Shown here: piece by piece, positions 40,396 through 54,745 of the stretch
Numbering within the stretch: the stretch's first letter is position 1
Layout of the letters: the number at the start of each line of letters is the position of its first letter
Assembly (NCBI GenBank): GCA_963678705.1
Contig: OY783223.1
Location: 9,580,721 to 9,644,720, forward strand
DNA: 64,000 nucleotides
Source: Panorpa germanica
Taxonomy: Eukaryota > Arthropoda > Insecta > Mecoptera > Panorpidae
Direction: 5' to 3'
The notes under the pieces: generated by a model
The model's database searches: none
Told to the model about the DNA's origin: nothing
What the model saw: the letters and a program-made list of their open reading frames with translations, nothing else
Translations under genes and position numbers: made by a program

Positions 40396-43300
40396 TAATA
40401 TAAATGAATTATAAAAAAATTGAAACCTTACTTACCGCCCCCCACCCTTAACACCTGCTTCTTTGTATTGTTATATCAATAATAACACGATTTCGTAATA
40501 ACTTCTTTATCATGTATATTCTCAGCCCTATTTTGCTGCAGCTACTTGCTTCACTTTTATTATTTTAGCAACTATGGTTTTCTTCATACTCTCTTACATG
40601 TATTAAAAAGCTTATTATTAAGAAGCCGGCAGCTGCATCCGATGCCTGCACTGCCTGCGATGCTTATAGAAATGTTTTATACGAAATCTCAACATCTCAA
40701 ATATTTAAACAACGTGCATTTCGGAATAATAATAACAATGCACATCTAACAACGTTATGTACTCCACGTTTCTTGTTGGTTTAGCAGTTTCATAGTTTTT
40801 TAATTTTGTTTTGTAAAATATGAAATTATTTCATTCCTGTAAGAAAGCAATTTAATTTAAACTCAGTCATGTTACGTACGACTTTAGATACAAAACTAAC
40901 GTTAAGTTTAATTTCTTTTTGTTGGTAGTAAAGTATTTTTTTTACAATAGAACACAAGAGTAACTGCACTGTTTCGAATAGAAACCAACATTTTGGTTAC
41001 CCTTCTTGTTGTATACCTATTTTCTTAGCAATCTAAATTACTGTCTAGTTTTCCATCTGTGGCTCAGACGTATCCTGATGGAAAGCTGTCCAAGCATTTT
41101 AGACATTGTCTAGCCTAGACCATTACCTCTCTTGATAGCCAATAGACAAGTATCAGGAACAGATGTTCCAACGTAAAAAAAACTGTTATATAAAAGTCTA
41201 CATGCAGTGAAATGCACCCATCTCTCTTGTATCCCTCTCCCCCAATCTTTTAGCGTCACCCACAAACCCTTGACTTATTTTTTCACCTGTGTATGGTTGA
41301 AAGGGGATGCGGAAGGGGGCGTATGTTTCCTTTGAACCGTAGCGAAGTTCTTCAAGATTTAGTCTCATGAAGCGAAGGGGATAAGTCTTGACAGTAAATA
41401 CTTGTATAGTAGAAAACAAGAAGAAGAGATAGAGGCAATCTTAACGAGATTGTTGTTCGGGAAAACCTCTCGATACTTATCGGAATTATTTATTGCTATT
41501 ATTTTGGGTTTGTTTTAATGTTATTATTGTACATTAAATGAAAATGCCATATAAAAAACGTTTTTACGTATTTTTTTGACTCATTTGACTATTAAAGAAA
41601 GTTTGTTTCATCGTCACATTGGAAGCACCACCCCGGGAGACTAGAACATGAGCCCATTTTGCTAGTAAACTATAGTACTGGTTTCCTTATTGATTTATAA
41701 TTATCCTAAGTTGGATCTTCATTGGAAATAGCGCTGTTTTTTTGTATTCCTGTTAGTAAATTTACTTCATAGTAAAGTGTTCACACTTCTGATATGACAC
41801 CTTAACGTTTTAGACTAATAAGTGTAGTCTAAAGGTGCACCAACAAATTTTTACTACACAAGAGATTTCGATTTAGATCTCTTAAGCTTAGTATGTACAT
41901 ATTATAAAAAAAACGCTTTGTGAAATATTTGAATCGAATGAATATTTGAAGCGTATGAATCCATAAATAATCGTGCGGTGTACTCTCTTAAATAAAGCAG
42001 CAATCATTTAAAAATATTCAACGGTGTAGTTTTGATAGCAGTTTGAAAAAGAACGAACAAATGGCCCACCGTATATGATATACCCTTTAAAAATTTAAAG
42101 TCTTACATATTTGCAATCGTTTTAAAAACGTACTGTTTAGTATTTTCAAATAACTACACGAATGCATTGGTACCGTATCCCGTTAGCCGAGTTGCAGTCG
42201 ATGCACTTTGCGTGCATATGCACTGGCCGGGAATGTAATGCATAGGGCCAGAGGAGTGCGGGCAGGAGGGAGATGGCCATTCATATGTACTAGCAGACAA
42301 GTAGGAAATGAAACATGAACAAGGAGCAGAATAGAGTACAAATATTGCATAGTCTAGTAACTGGTACCTCTCTCTACCTATAAGCTATAAGCTACAAACT
42401 ACAGGCTACAGTGGATATAGATCTAGCGGTTTAATGAACGAGTTCTTGCATGAGTACGAAGTCAGCAGCAGAGGAGTATTGCAATACAAATGTAGTGGAA
42501 TAGTACTCGCAAATTCGTACTATTAGACCGGTACGTAGTGTTGAATGAACAGGGTTCTGGAACATACAGTACGCGGGATATAAGTCAGCACTCATAAGTA
42601 TTTGCTTTAAAACATATCTCAGTATACAATCAAACAAATTTAATAATATATTTTATTATTTATATAATAATAATTTATTTATAATAATAATATTTATATA
42701 ATATATTTATATATTAATAATAAATTTTATTATGAATTGTAAATTTTTAATCAAACTTATGTTAAATTTCCACGCGGCAAGTGCTTATACAGGTATTTTA
42801 AGTACGTAACAATTATAACAATTTCATTTTTAATTTAATTTAATTTTTTCCACCAATAATATTAAATAGCTTACTTAATTTCAAACAAGTAGAAAGCCAT
42901 TACATACTTTGCTAAACAATGCTTGTCTAAAACCAAACTACACAAGTATCACAAAGCTTTTAGTTCTTTTTTTTCATGTTGGCAGTTCCGCAATTATTTT
43001 ACTCTTGTTCTACACCCGATAATACGTTATCTATTTATCTTTTCTCTATTTGTCATGTGTCTTTGAGAGTGGTGGTAGGTGGAGTGAGTGCGGGGTGGTG
43101 GGGGTATGTTTTCATTAGTTCTGGCACACATTCTACTGATACCGAACTCGTATTATAAATCCCATTGGGCCGACTATAACTCTTGCGATGACTTGGAACA
43201 CCTACCACCCACCCTCATTCTCTACCGACCATAGAATCAACCCTCGCGGTATTGGGGTGGTAAAAGAAAATGTTGCCAACTATCTCGATGACCTCGTATC

Positions 43301-46300
43301 TATAAAACTGTGAAAATCTGATACTATGTGTGAAACTATGAAATAATAATATTGATTTCTAAATTATATCGTTTCTAAAATGTCCGACAAATTAGCGTCT
43401 TTACTATTAGTGTCTTTTTCTCTTAAGTATTGTGGTATCTCTCTCTTTCCTAAATCCTGTTCTATTTTTGGTTATTATTGTTCTTCTCAATTTTTTCCAT
43501 TCTTTCCTGTTGTTGTATCTCCCTGTCTCTTCTCCTTAGCTCCTCTTCATCATTTGTGCCATCTTCTCTCTGCCTCCTCTGTCTCCATTTCATTCCTTTC
43601 ATGATACTCCTTTTTTTCGGGCCTCCTCCCCCACTCTCCTTTCTACTCTCTTCCCAAATTTTTTATTTTAAGGTAATATAATTAACCTCAATTTTAAGAA
43701 TCTCACTATTGCATAATGCATAATTCCTTCTTCAAACATAATTTTTATTACCGTTTCTAAGACATCAAAGTAGGGTGAAAGCTCCAGGACTCCAGTTCGA
43801 GTTCAAGTCTTTGGGGATGATGTTTTATACATTTGTGATTTTACGCGAAACTTCACCCTGTTCTGTATATGTTGGGGGGTACTTTTTCTTCCCCAAATCT
43901 TTGTAACTACTCGTACCCATTCTCTCAACACACAAAGGGATATTAGACACGTTAGAAAGAGACAGACTATATATATGCGTGCTCGTCTATGCGTGATATG
44001 CGAAATACCACACCATACTACTATTATAAATCAGGATTAGATTTCGTGAAGAATTATCTGACACACTGTATACTTTAGGTATCTAGGTACAGTGTGGTTG
44101 TGTAGTTGTATAATGTATGTGCTCGGATCTCCGCTAAGCTTAACGAATCTGATATTCCCTTAGACATGCGGTTATCCACAGATGAATTGCAGGGTGGGTT
44201 AAAAGTCGCACGTTTTATGTTTAATAGTACGATGGGATATAGATCACACTGCTTCTAAATTACGTCACATTTGTACGGTATTCTAGTTTTATATAAACGC
44301 TAAAAAGGCTAAAAAAATAACTTTCAATAAAATATTGTCTAGATAACACTAGACAAGACTGTAGACATTTTCTTATTTGATATTTCAATGATCTATATAT
44401 AGAACATTAAGTACCGTTTCCTTTACAATACGTTGAGAAAATAGGGCACCCCCATAAGACTGCTATACTTCAAATTTAACGACAATACAAAACAAATACC
44501 TTTGCCCTAGCAAACTACATTGTCTGTTGTCTGAGCTGAACTTTCTTATTTCCTCCGTTTTAGACAGGAAGACGTTCCACCAGATGACAGACGCAGGGAC
44601 ATGAGTTACGGACAGCGCTTGTAATCTCTTTTGACGTGAATCTATTTTTTACGAGGTCTCATAAAATTCAAGTATGACCCCAAGTCCAGAGGATCGTACT
44701 TAAATCCAGTTGAAAACATTCGATATTTTACATTCCCAGTTATGTTGATCCTGCTCCTGCTCTCCTTCCTGCTCCTGGTTATCCCGTAGGGTCATTTTAT
44801 GTGCCACATGCTTGATGTTACCAGGAAGTTTTATAAAATGTTGCTGGTGTTTTACAAATACTCTCAATCTTTAAAAAAATTGCTTTTGAAAGTTGCGTAA
44901 ATTAACAAGCTGGCGATTGTGAATTTGTGTTACTGTCAAGCATAAGCGTACTATTTCATTCTATCATTTTATTTCAAGAACTATTATATCGAAATGACTT
45001 ATTTTTGCGTTCTTGTCATTTAAAACATTGACAGACCTAAGTTTGTCACATACAGGTGTAATTGTTTATCCCTGTCTGCAGCCCACACATTCAAGGCTAC
45101 TACTTGTTATTGGTGACAGTTTTAGAAACACTTGTAAGAGCTCACATGCACTATTTCTTGAAAATCGGTATATATCGTGAAAAGCTATACTTCTCCTATG
45201 TGCAATGCTTGACCCATCTCCAGGTTTTTCATGTTATGGCAATATTATGTCCATACTAACTTTACTGGTATCAATAACAGCCCTCTGCCCTTTTCGTTAC
45301 AACTCTGACACCTCCCTGTTTCACCCCCCCGTCTCTTCTTAACGTTCCAAACTGTTTTTATAGTTATTGGTACCATCACAAGCATGGCCGGGGTCCATAT
45401 CTCATGTACTGTGCAAAGAGTACGAAGAACGTAGCACCAGGAGCTGGGGTCTTACGATGCCATACCAACCTTTGGCCCTCTCTGGAAATAAAACGGTACT
45501 TTTGTGGACCTTCAAATGGGCTGAGAAATTTTTATTAATAAAATATTGTTGATTACACATTTTTAACCCCTAGTCACTTTTTACGCAATATTTTGGAAGA
45601 TTATATATGTCCGAGTATGTTATGTTTTACTCACACTCATTGCAATAGCATGATACTGAGTGAAACAAAAAATGTTTCGCTACATTAACCATTGGATTAA
45701 AAGGTACCAATACATGATCGAACCATACGTGGGTAATATATGGCGAGCAACAAGCTAATGGCGAAATATCAATAGTTATACAACCTAAAGAGTACTTAAT
45801 TTTATACTAGATGAGTTTGAGGAAGAAGGGGCAAGAGGTGCCTGTTATTTTTAGTCCACTGTCCACATACATATCCCAGTAAACATTTGATGAAATAGAA
45901 TGGCTAGGTGAAGTTCTAGTCACTCGTACATTTCAATTCTAACGTTTTACAAGTTGGAGCAACACACAGAAAATCAATTTTAGTTCAAATTGATTCCCTA
46001 CCTGTCCCAGGAGTCGCTTTTATTCAACAATCCGTCTGTAGCCCATAGAAAACAAACGCGTTCATGACAAAAACCTCATGAAAAGTAATAGAAATGAAAT
46101 AGAATTTACTCCAAAATGTTTACTGGATTGTAAATGCACAGCCGGTAATTTTTAACTTAATAATTCTTTACTTATTTTATTTACAATTATTTATTTTAGT
46201 ATGCCTTTGTCTTCAATATTTCTATCTCGTTATTTTTCTTTTGTATTCCAAACATGTATAAAAATAAATTAGTAGTTTGTAATCGTACATTAAAAATATC

Positions 46301-46932
46301 ACAGGAAGAGAGTGTTCCATAAGTTGACGATTCTATACAAAAGATAACATGTTATTTTCAATAGCTAACTGTATCAGAAGTTTCACACCTGAGATATCAA
46401 CAACGCAGAAATTATTTATTTATTTGAGCACACCCTATCTTTTAACAATTTTGTTTATATAATACGAAGTATGTTGCTTGTCTTACAAAAAAAATAAACA
46501 TTATAGAATTACAAATTAATAAATAATAAACAAATGATTGTATTGGAATGCGTCAACAATGATAAATCGCATTAAGAAGTCGCTGTCAGGTGTCTGTCCG
46601 TCTGTTTGTTGATTTGGTATCAGCAGAGAACACGAGATGCTTTAATCCCTATCCAGGTAACACTTATATCCAGCTCCAGATGCATTTATCCAGGCGTACT
46701 GTGAATCCGCGACGTGCTGGACAACTGGACAGCGGCATTCTTGATGGGGATTAAAACTGTCTTCAAATCAGAGCTGCACAATTTTATTTACAGAGCTGCA
46801 AACGGATTTTATTGATATTTTCTGCATTCCTCTATTCATTCATTGGAATAGATTCTTGCACTAGATGTTGTTCCATGAAAGAAATTACTATTGGATTGTA
46901 TTTTTTGGATTTATTTGTCTTACTGTTAAGTA
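40396..46932. other. Non-coding right flank, part 3
   Basis: No gene recognised. Contains an AT-only stretch around 42630-42740 and a pyrimidine-rich stretch 43380-43660 that gives chance open frames. Confidence 0.4.
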
Positions 46933-47423
46933 TCATTCCCACTCACTACTTTAATTTAGTTATGTATTTAATTTAAATTGTTTAGCACATGGCAATACGC
47001 GTACTCTTTCACAGTACTATTTTTAATTTAATTTATTTCTTAAGTTTTCTTAGTTTTTTTAGAACCTTACAAGGTCCAATGTCTTAAATTATATTATATA
47101 TATTAATATATACTACTATTATTATATTATAACCTCCAAAATGTGACAATCTGTCAAAATGCAGTAGGATTGACTTTTAAAAGAAGTTTAATGCCAGTTT
47201 TTGAAAAATATAGAAGTGAAAACAATTTCTATTACTAATTGTTATTAAAAATGTCGTACTGTCAAAATTTATATTACTAACGATGCATAGGCACCAACTA
47301 AATTAACTAAACTTAAATTAAAACACAAATGTGAAAAGGAATACTTAAACGATAACCTGAAATCTAGATTACAATAGTAAATAAAAACAGTCAATTAAAT
47401 ATCAAAACAGTGAGTGGGAATGA
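46933..47423 (+). repeat. ~490-bp miniature element, family 4 (copy a)
   Basis: Short inverted ends TCATTCCCACTCACT and AGTGAGTGGGAATGA. The interior is shared with 62889-63390 (CATGGCAATACGCGTA, TTTTAGAACCTTACAAG, GAAATCTAGATTACAATA). No coding capacity. Target duplication not clear. Confidence 0.82.
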
Positions 47424-48815
47424 GGCTTTAGCGCTTACATTTCTTTATACTTACTAATATGCCAAACTAAAATAGAAACCAAAACTCTTGCAGATATTCT
47501 TGCCTATTCGTTATTGTCCTTTGCTATGTTTTATTCTCCTTCTCTCTCTGTCTTCCGCTTGATTTTATTATTCATCTTCTTCTTTTTCTTCTTCGTTTTA
47601 CACTTCTCTCCTCCTTGTCCACAATCTTCACATCCTCTATCTTCTGTATTATTTCCTGCTGCTGCACTATTTTCCTTCGCTCATTATTCCCTAAATAATT
47701 ATTACATATATAGAGGTAAATTAATGACCAAAAATCATGGGCTAAAATGACGATGGTTATATTTTAAATAATTACCATCTATTACTTTCATAATGAATAC
47801 AACAACTCTGAAATATTTTCTTTGTTATATGTTTTATTAAAGAATCCACGACCCGCAGTTTGTCCTTCTCTGTTGCAGACGGACTAGGACTGTATAGTAG
47901 ACGTTGAGTAATTACACTCAGTCGGTATTTAACCTGTTTATCTCAAATATAAAAACGTTATTGCATAAAGTGATTATAAACAGCTAATTTAATACTTTAT
48001 TAGTGCAGTGCTAATGCACTTAATGCAATTAATTATAATTTGTAGACTACAGCATTAGGCTATTCATGAAAATGTAGCTCAAATTTAGAAATAGAATATG
48101 GTAATACATTAAGAATGTTGTCGTATGACTCAATATGACTCAAAAGTAGTGTGTTTCAGTCGAGTCGTTATACATACAAAGCCTAAAGATTAATTGTGTT
48201 ATATTTTTGATTCGAAAATTCTACGTTTTCAAAGTAATAAAACGTATATAGGCATGTTACATACCTGCCTGTAGCGTACCTGCAATTTCAAAAAAAATAT
48301 AAGATGTGTTATAGCTTTAGATATACAAAAGTTCCGGCAATAAAAACAGTGGGGTGGCACAACGCACAAAGAAGGGTTTGATAGGACAAGTAACAAAAAT
48401 ATATGTGATCTAACTTACATAACAAAACGGGGGTGGGAAAATGTATATGTAATGCACAACATGAGGTGAGCAACACGACCCTATTTTCCTAGTAAAATGG
48501 GGGTTGATATGGGGATGTCATCAAATAGACTAGCATCCCTTGCAGCACGTGGCAAAGGCGTGAAAACCTTGCTACATAAAAATACATTAACCCATGTGTT
48601 TCGAGAACACTGGATCTCTGTATAGGGTGAGCGGGGGTTGAAAGGGTAAAAGGAGGGTGAGGGAGGTGAAACTATAAACATTACAAGCCTATGAATGAAT
48701 TAGAGAGATAGCTTAAGAGTACGTTTAAATGCTATATAAATCCAATGTTTGGTAATTGATCTCTGTCGTTATTTAGTACGGTGTATAAAGGGGTTGGTTT
48801 AGTTAAGTGGGGAAG
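47424..48815. other. Non-coding spacer
   Basis: Pyrimidine-rich 47510-47670; nothing recognisable. Confidence 0.4.
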
Positions 48816-48988
48816 GGGAGGTCTTGAATTGGAGCAACAAGGCATAGTGTACAAATCAGGACGAATCTTTGAATATATATATATATATATATATACATAG
48901 TTAACTTTATTAATTAACGTAGGCATTATTATTGTTCAGAATATTTATTAGTTAAATATTGGAAATACAATTATTCTCTTATAGCTAA
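48816..48988 (+). repeat. Direct repeat A, first copy
   Basis: 173 bp from GGGAGGTCTTGAATTGGAGC to CTCTTATAGCTAA, with an internal (AT)n; repeated at 49456-49630 with a slightly longer (AT)n and a few substitutions. Confidence 0.93.
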
Positions 48989-49455
48989 GCTGGTGTATGT
49001 TGGTTGACAGTGGAGAAGAACCTTTTAGAATTTACATATAACTGAAACTTTTCAAACGACTCTCATAGAGAGAGAGATACACTTTTTTTATATTTACTAG
49101 GCAAATAAATATTTAACATTGATATTTATTTAGTGTAATTAAAATTGTAGCATTAAACATTGACGCAGTAAAATTTTAATATTAACTGTGCGAGTACACT
49201 GTAAATTATTTTCTAAACTAAGTGAATACACTGTTATTTTACAACGCTTTACACGCGTATTACAAAATAGCGTTTACTGTAAACATGAATAAAACCATTC
49301 GTAATATTTTTGTCGCGTTCTATGAATTCGCACTGGTGGAGCCCGCGTTATAGGGGGCTCTACTATAATTTATTTCTTTATAATAGGAAACTATTACAAC
49401 TGCAATTTCCTTCATAATTTGCAGAGTACAATCAAAAACATATTACGAACAGAAC
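48988..49455 (+). repeat. Repeat B, copy 1 (between the two A repeats)
   Basis: About 467 bp, from AGCTGGTGTATGTTGGTTGA to ATTACGAACAGAAC; a second copy at 53287-53752 is not flanked by A. No terminal inverted repeats and no coding capacity seen. Confidence 0.92.
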
Positions 49456-49630
49456 GGGAGGTCTTGAATTGGAGCAACAAGGCATAGTGTACAAATCAGG
49501 ACGAATCTTTGAATATATATATATATATATATATATACATAGTTAACTTTATTAATTAACGTAGGTATTATTATTGTTCAGAATATTTATTAGTTAAATA
49601 TTGAAAATACAATTATTCTCTTATAGCTAA
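49456..49630 (+). repeat. Direct repeat A, second copy
   Basis: 175 bp, nearly identical to 48816-48988. Confidence 0.93.
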
Positions 49631-52600
49631 ATTTATTTTTATTTGTTTAGAAATACACCACTAGCTTATATATTCTAAGCGTGGTTGTTTATAATGTGTT
49701 AGTGTTGTGAAGAAACTAAGTACGTTAGACTTCAGAGAGGTCAAGGACCTTAGTGATTGAGTCCTAAATCTAAATCTGAAGTATTCTTTACTTGTTTAGC
49801 CTATACCAACCTTTTATAAAGAGGGTTGCAACTTATGAAATAATAAATATTATCTCTGGTCACTTTGCCACTGTTGTTGGGGTACCTGAAGCCTAAGTAT
49901 TGCCAGGTAGTTTGTCTGATTAACAATATACATCTATAATTATGTCATTTTGTTGACTAAATTATTTAAATATACCTTAACGATTATTCTATGGTATGAT
50001 TATGTAATTTTATTTTACCCGTGGAATACATTAATAAAGCCAAGATCATAAACAAAGCAAACTATGCAATTTAAATTTGAACAACAAACAACCATGACAA
50101 TAACTTTATAAATATAAATGACAACTTGTTTGTTTCTTTTTAATCGTGAAGTCAGACAACTCAGACAACTAAACGACTAATTAATAATTGATTTTAAATA
50201 GAAAACAAGAGGAGGGTAGCGAAGAGGTTTAAATTTTAAACATGCTCGACTTTATTTTATAACTTCTAGTCTAAATTAAGGCGAAATATTGCTTTATTTA
50301 AACCTCTGTTCGGAATGCAATATTACTAATAGATTTATTAAGATTATGTGCAGTCTTATATCACGAAAGGGGGGGGGGGCTCTGTTTATATGTATATATT
50401 CCAACAACAGTCATATAAAATTTGTTATTTACTTTATTTTTATTTCTTCTCTTGATTTTAATAAAGTTCTTCACTAGACTCGCTCTGCCATCTATCCCCA
50501 ACAGCAAAAGCAAAGTAAACGAACCGTGCTTTTTCGTATATTATGTTCAAATTCTATTTTCATGAAATATAAATATTATACTCTTTCTATTCTTCGTATA
50601 CAACGTCAACATAGGAATCTTCTTATGCTTGAAGCAATCTGCTTACGGTTCATCTCTGATCTACTAGACTTGATATTTTCTTTATATGTACGTATATATA
50701 TAGGCGAGTGTATGTACTAGTATAAGAAACAATCGCATATACATATATATTCTAAACAACAGATAAATATACTTTGTAGTACAAACAGTAGAAGAAATTT
50801 CAATATTTTAAGAAAGCTCAGCCTTGTACGGCGAGCTTTTTTATTAGTTTCTGTCCGCCATTTGTCCATTTCTTTTTAATAATGTTTACGTTTAAACTTA
50901 AGCTTACGATAGATGAAACATTCGATCATATACCTACCGACCGTTTATTCTTATTTATTATCCAACAATTTTTTTATAAAAATAAACTTAATTTAAAATA
51001 ACTTTTGTGATCTTCACCACGTCCACAAAATGACTTCCACTTTCATCATTTAACCACTTGACAAGGATACGACAGATAGCGCTAACATGGTTTCATCAAC
51101 TCAACAACATTTATGAGCATAACTTGGTAAACTGATAACTGATCAAAATTCAATACATAGTTGTAGAGCAGTGGTGCACAAGACGCGAAACATGTGGACT
51201 GATTCATTTAGAAGATATCCTTGACTGTTAGGGATCAAACTGAAACTGAAAATGTGTAGAAATCTGCCGATTAAATTTTACTTCGCAAGGTGTCTTGGAA
51301 GTATATAAGAGATGTAGCCCTTCCTCGCAAAACTCTGTCTTTCCCTGTTCTAGATGTGTGCTATATTTTTCACAAGATATTAAATATTTTATTTACTTTA
51401 TCGAAGTTTAACTTTTAAAAACTTTACAATATAAAAAGTAAAGGTACAATAAATAAATATTAAAATTAAGCTATAAATATTTCAAAACATTCCTCTCCCT
51501 CATTTTTACACTCTCCTCTTTCTACGTGACTGATGACGTCAGAGGTGTTTGGAGTATAATATTTTATCTTTAAATATTTCCAAGAGTATAGTATATTCAT
51601 ACACTTGGACACCTTCAAGGGCTGTATGGTAAACCCCCGGGCTCTGACGCCCTACCCCTATTCTTAGCATAACCACTGATGTATACAACGTTGTAGGACA
51701 GACATAAATATATTACTATTGTAATAAGGGATAGTCTTTTCTACCCTCTATTCTGTTTATCAGTGACGTGCATGGAAAGTGGGGCTATAACTTATGTGGT
51801 ATTGATAAATGTAAAATACGTCTTTATCTTTTTGTGTATTCTAGACTACATACTTTTGGCGGTACAGTCGAGGTTTTATTTCTGCTGAATCTTAAAGCAA
51901 AATACTTTCTTAAAATAATATAGACCCGTAGCCGATACGCGAACGAACCATTGTCTTACATATACACGTATGTTGGCGCTCGGCTCGTGTTCGAGTGATC
52001 AAACCAAACTTACTAACCCAATATATTCGACTGTACATGGGGCCTTTAAAAACGAATGTAAACTTATTCTGACGTCATCAATGGCACTTTAAATAGTAGT
52101 GTAGGAGTACAGTTCTTGCCTGAACCATACGACACAATAGCGCGGCGTTCTGCACAAAGTGGCACAAATATTATGTATGCTAGTTTTGTAACAGTTCTTT
52201 AAAAATCTAATTTAAATAAATTTAAATGCACCTCACGGTATTTAAATGCAATTGTCCTGTTTAAAGTCAGTACGATTAAAAAATGAGCAAAATAATAGGG
52301 ATGGAAACTTAAAGCAACGTACCCATAGCATAGTTTTTATTGTTTCCGTAATAGCCATAAGAAAATTTGTACTTTGTAGATACAAATTCATAATTTACAA
52401 ATTTTATGATATACTCACATTATTTTAAATAAATTCGTTCTCTGTTTCTTTTTTTTCAACTCCCGGTCCTTGTTTGGAATAATTCCTTGAAAAGTGTCAC
52501 TATGGATTTAAGCTGTCTCCTGAGTTAATATATTAGAAAATGTTTATTTCATGACACCATATTTAATTTTCCATTTTCTTTTTTGTGTTTTATGTTTTTC

Positions 52601-53286
52601 CTTTTTTGACAATTGTAAATGGATACACATTAAAATTATTATGCCTTTCTTTATATTTTGTTTTGAAATAAGGTGTCAAGTAAAATGTTAAACTTTTTGA
52701 AAATATTCAATTTATTTTTCTTATATACCTTTATTTATATAAATATGTTACAATTTTTCCTTGAGTTATATTTGCCGAGTACTTATACCTTATTGATCAA
52801 GTCCTCCTGAATTTGTAGCCTTTTTGCATCGCGCCGCAATTTTATCGAAGCTTACGTAGCCGAAAATAGCTGAAAATGAAAGACACAAAGTTGTTTCACT
52901 AATGAACTAGTTAATGTGATATTTATCTCTCATTGGTTACAAATATTCTCTTCAATTTGATGTTCAGTAAATACAGAATTTAATTTGATGACAGTAACAT
53001 AACAAAATATTTATGAACAAAAAGATAATGTTTATTTTACATGAGATATGTTAGTTTATACAAACGGGGTTACATTACCTCCCTTCTACCCCGATTTCAA
53101 CCCCCTGCCTATGGACTGAACAAACAGGACAAGAATATAATAACATAGAAAGAGACAACACTTAACTGAATATGTATATATTTGTCTCACTCTTTTGACA
53201 TTCGCATAAATGTATTATATTATTCATCAGCAATTTATAAATATAAATATTTAAAGTAAATATATTTTTTATGTCCAACGTATAAA
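49631..53286. other. Non-coding spacer
   Basis: No gene recognised. A G10 run lies near 50369-50378. Confidence 0.4.
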
Positions 53287-53752
53287 AGCTGGTGTATGTT
53301 GGTTGACAGTGGAGAAGAACCTTTTAGATATTTACATATAACGACTCTCATAGAGAGAAAGATAGAGAGAGAAAAACATTCTTTTTATATTTACTAGGCA
53401 AATAAATATTTAACATTGATATTTATTCAGTGTAATTAAAATTGTAGCATTAAACATTGACGCAGTAAAATTTTAATATTAAGTGTGCGAGTACACTGTA
53501 AATTATTTTCTAAACTAAGTGAATACACTGTTATTTTACAACGCGTTACACGCGTATCACAAAATAGCGTTTACTGTAAATGTGAATAAAACCATTCGTA
53601 ATATTTTTGTCGCGTTCTATGAATTCGCACTGATGGAGCCCGCGTTATAGGGGGCTCTACTATAATTTATTTCTTCATAATGGGAAACTATTACAACTGC
53701 AATTTCCTTCATAATTTGCAGAGTACAATCAAAAACATATTACGAACAGAAC
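53287..53752 (+). repeat. Repeat B, copy 2
   Basis: Same as 48988-49455 with few differences: a short deletion and a GA-rich expansion near 53356-53375. Confidence 0.92.
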
Positions 53753-53881
53753 AGTGAACTAATTAATTGAAAATATCACAGTAAACATTTTCTGTCAAAT
53801 CAAACTGTTTTATTATTTCATTAGCGTTAAATGAATACGCAAAGTTTAAAAGTTAATTAAACAATTGTAACGGGCAACGAA

Positions 53882-53920
53882 TGTAACGAACGGTACGGTA
53901 CGGTACGGCGCGGCGCGACG
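53882..53920. repeat. CGGTA-type short tandem repeat
   Basis: AACGGTACGGTACGGTACGG followed by CGCGGCGCGACG: a small GC-rich tandem in an AT-rich setting. Confidence 0.7.
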
Positions 53921-54137
53921 TTAACACAAATATTCTTCATTTAATGAAATCAACATTCCTATATAACACCATTTCCGTTTCCGTCACTCCATTTGACGTC
54001 CCTGAACCTTGGAATGTCCAGAGGAAGGGAGGGTACAAATACCTCCCTTCTTTCATCTCATTTTCTATTTATTTCATTGCGGCAAAATGGCGGTGCTTTA
54101 CAGGATCAGTTACCGATATAGTTACAGTTCTGCATCC

Positions 54138-54259
<122 letters not shown>

Positions 54260-54485
54260 TACTCTAGTTTTTCCTTATTCTAAGGGTTAATATGAAATTC
54301 CGTGGGGACGTTTTTACTTAACCCTTGTTTGCATTTTCTATTCGGTACACTATTTACATACATATGAGGGTTTATGAAGTTGTAAGTTATTTTTTATAAG
54401 CAGCATACGTACGTACGTTCTTGAAAACTCTGAAATGTTTAGAAATAAAACTGATAATGAATTGAATAATGAATAACTATTACTT

Positions 54486-54745
54486 AGGCCATCCGCACAC
54501 GAGTCGACTGATTGCAAACTAGTCCCGCAACGAAGTTTCCAACGAATTACGAGCCGTGTTTCGTGACTCTATAGAATTTTTAACAATAGCATAATAGTGG
54601 AGTTTATTGTGTAGTATTATGAGGTATTTGTATGTATGTATACAATACTTTTGAAAAGTATTTGTGCACATCTCTGCTCATGATGTTCACTATCAAAAGC
54701 ATGCAACGTAATTGCCCTGCGACCTAGAAACATAGTCGTTTGAAT
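54486..54745 (+). repeat. Miniature element, family 1 (copy c, left half with intact left end)
   Basis: Left end GGCCATCCGCACACGAGTCG then ACTGATTGCAAACTAG; continues through the ATAGCATAATAG core and stops near ACATAGTCGTTTGAA. The right half is missing. Confidence 0.8.

Noticed and set aside
43380-43681. Overlapping Ser/Leu-rich open frames
   Set aside because: Product of a pyrimidine-rich stretch; no motif.
43785-43830. tRNA-like B-box (CCAGTTCGAGTTCAAGTC)
   Set aside because: Too short and without the rest of a tRNA or SINE; likely chance or a very old remnant.
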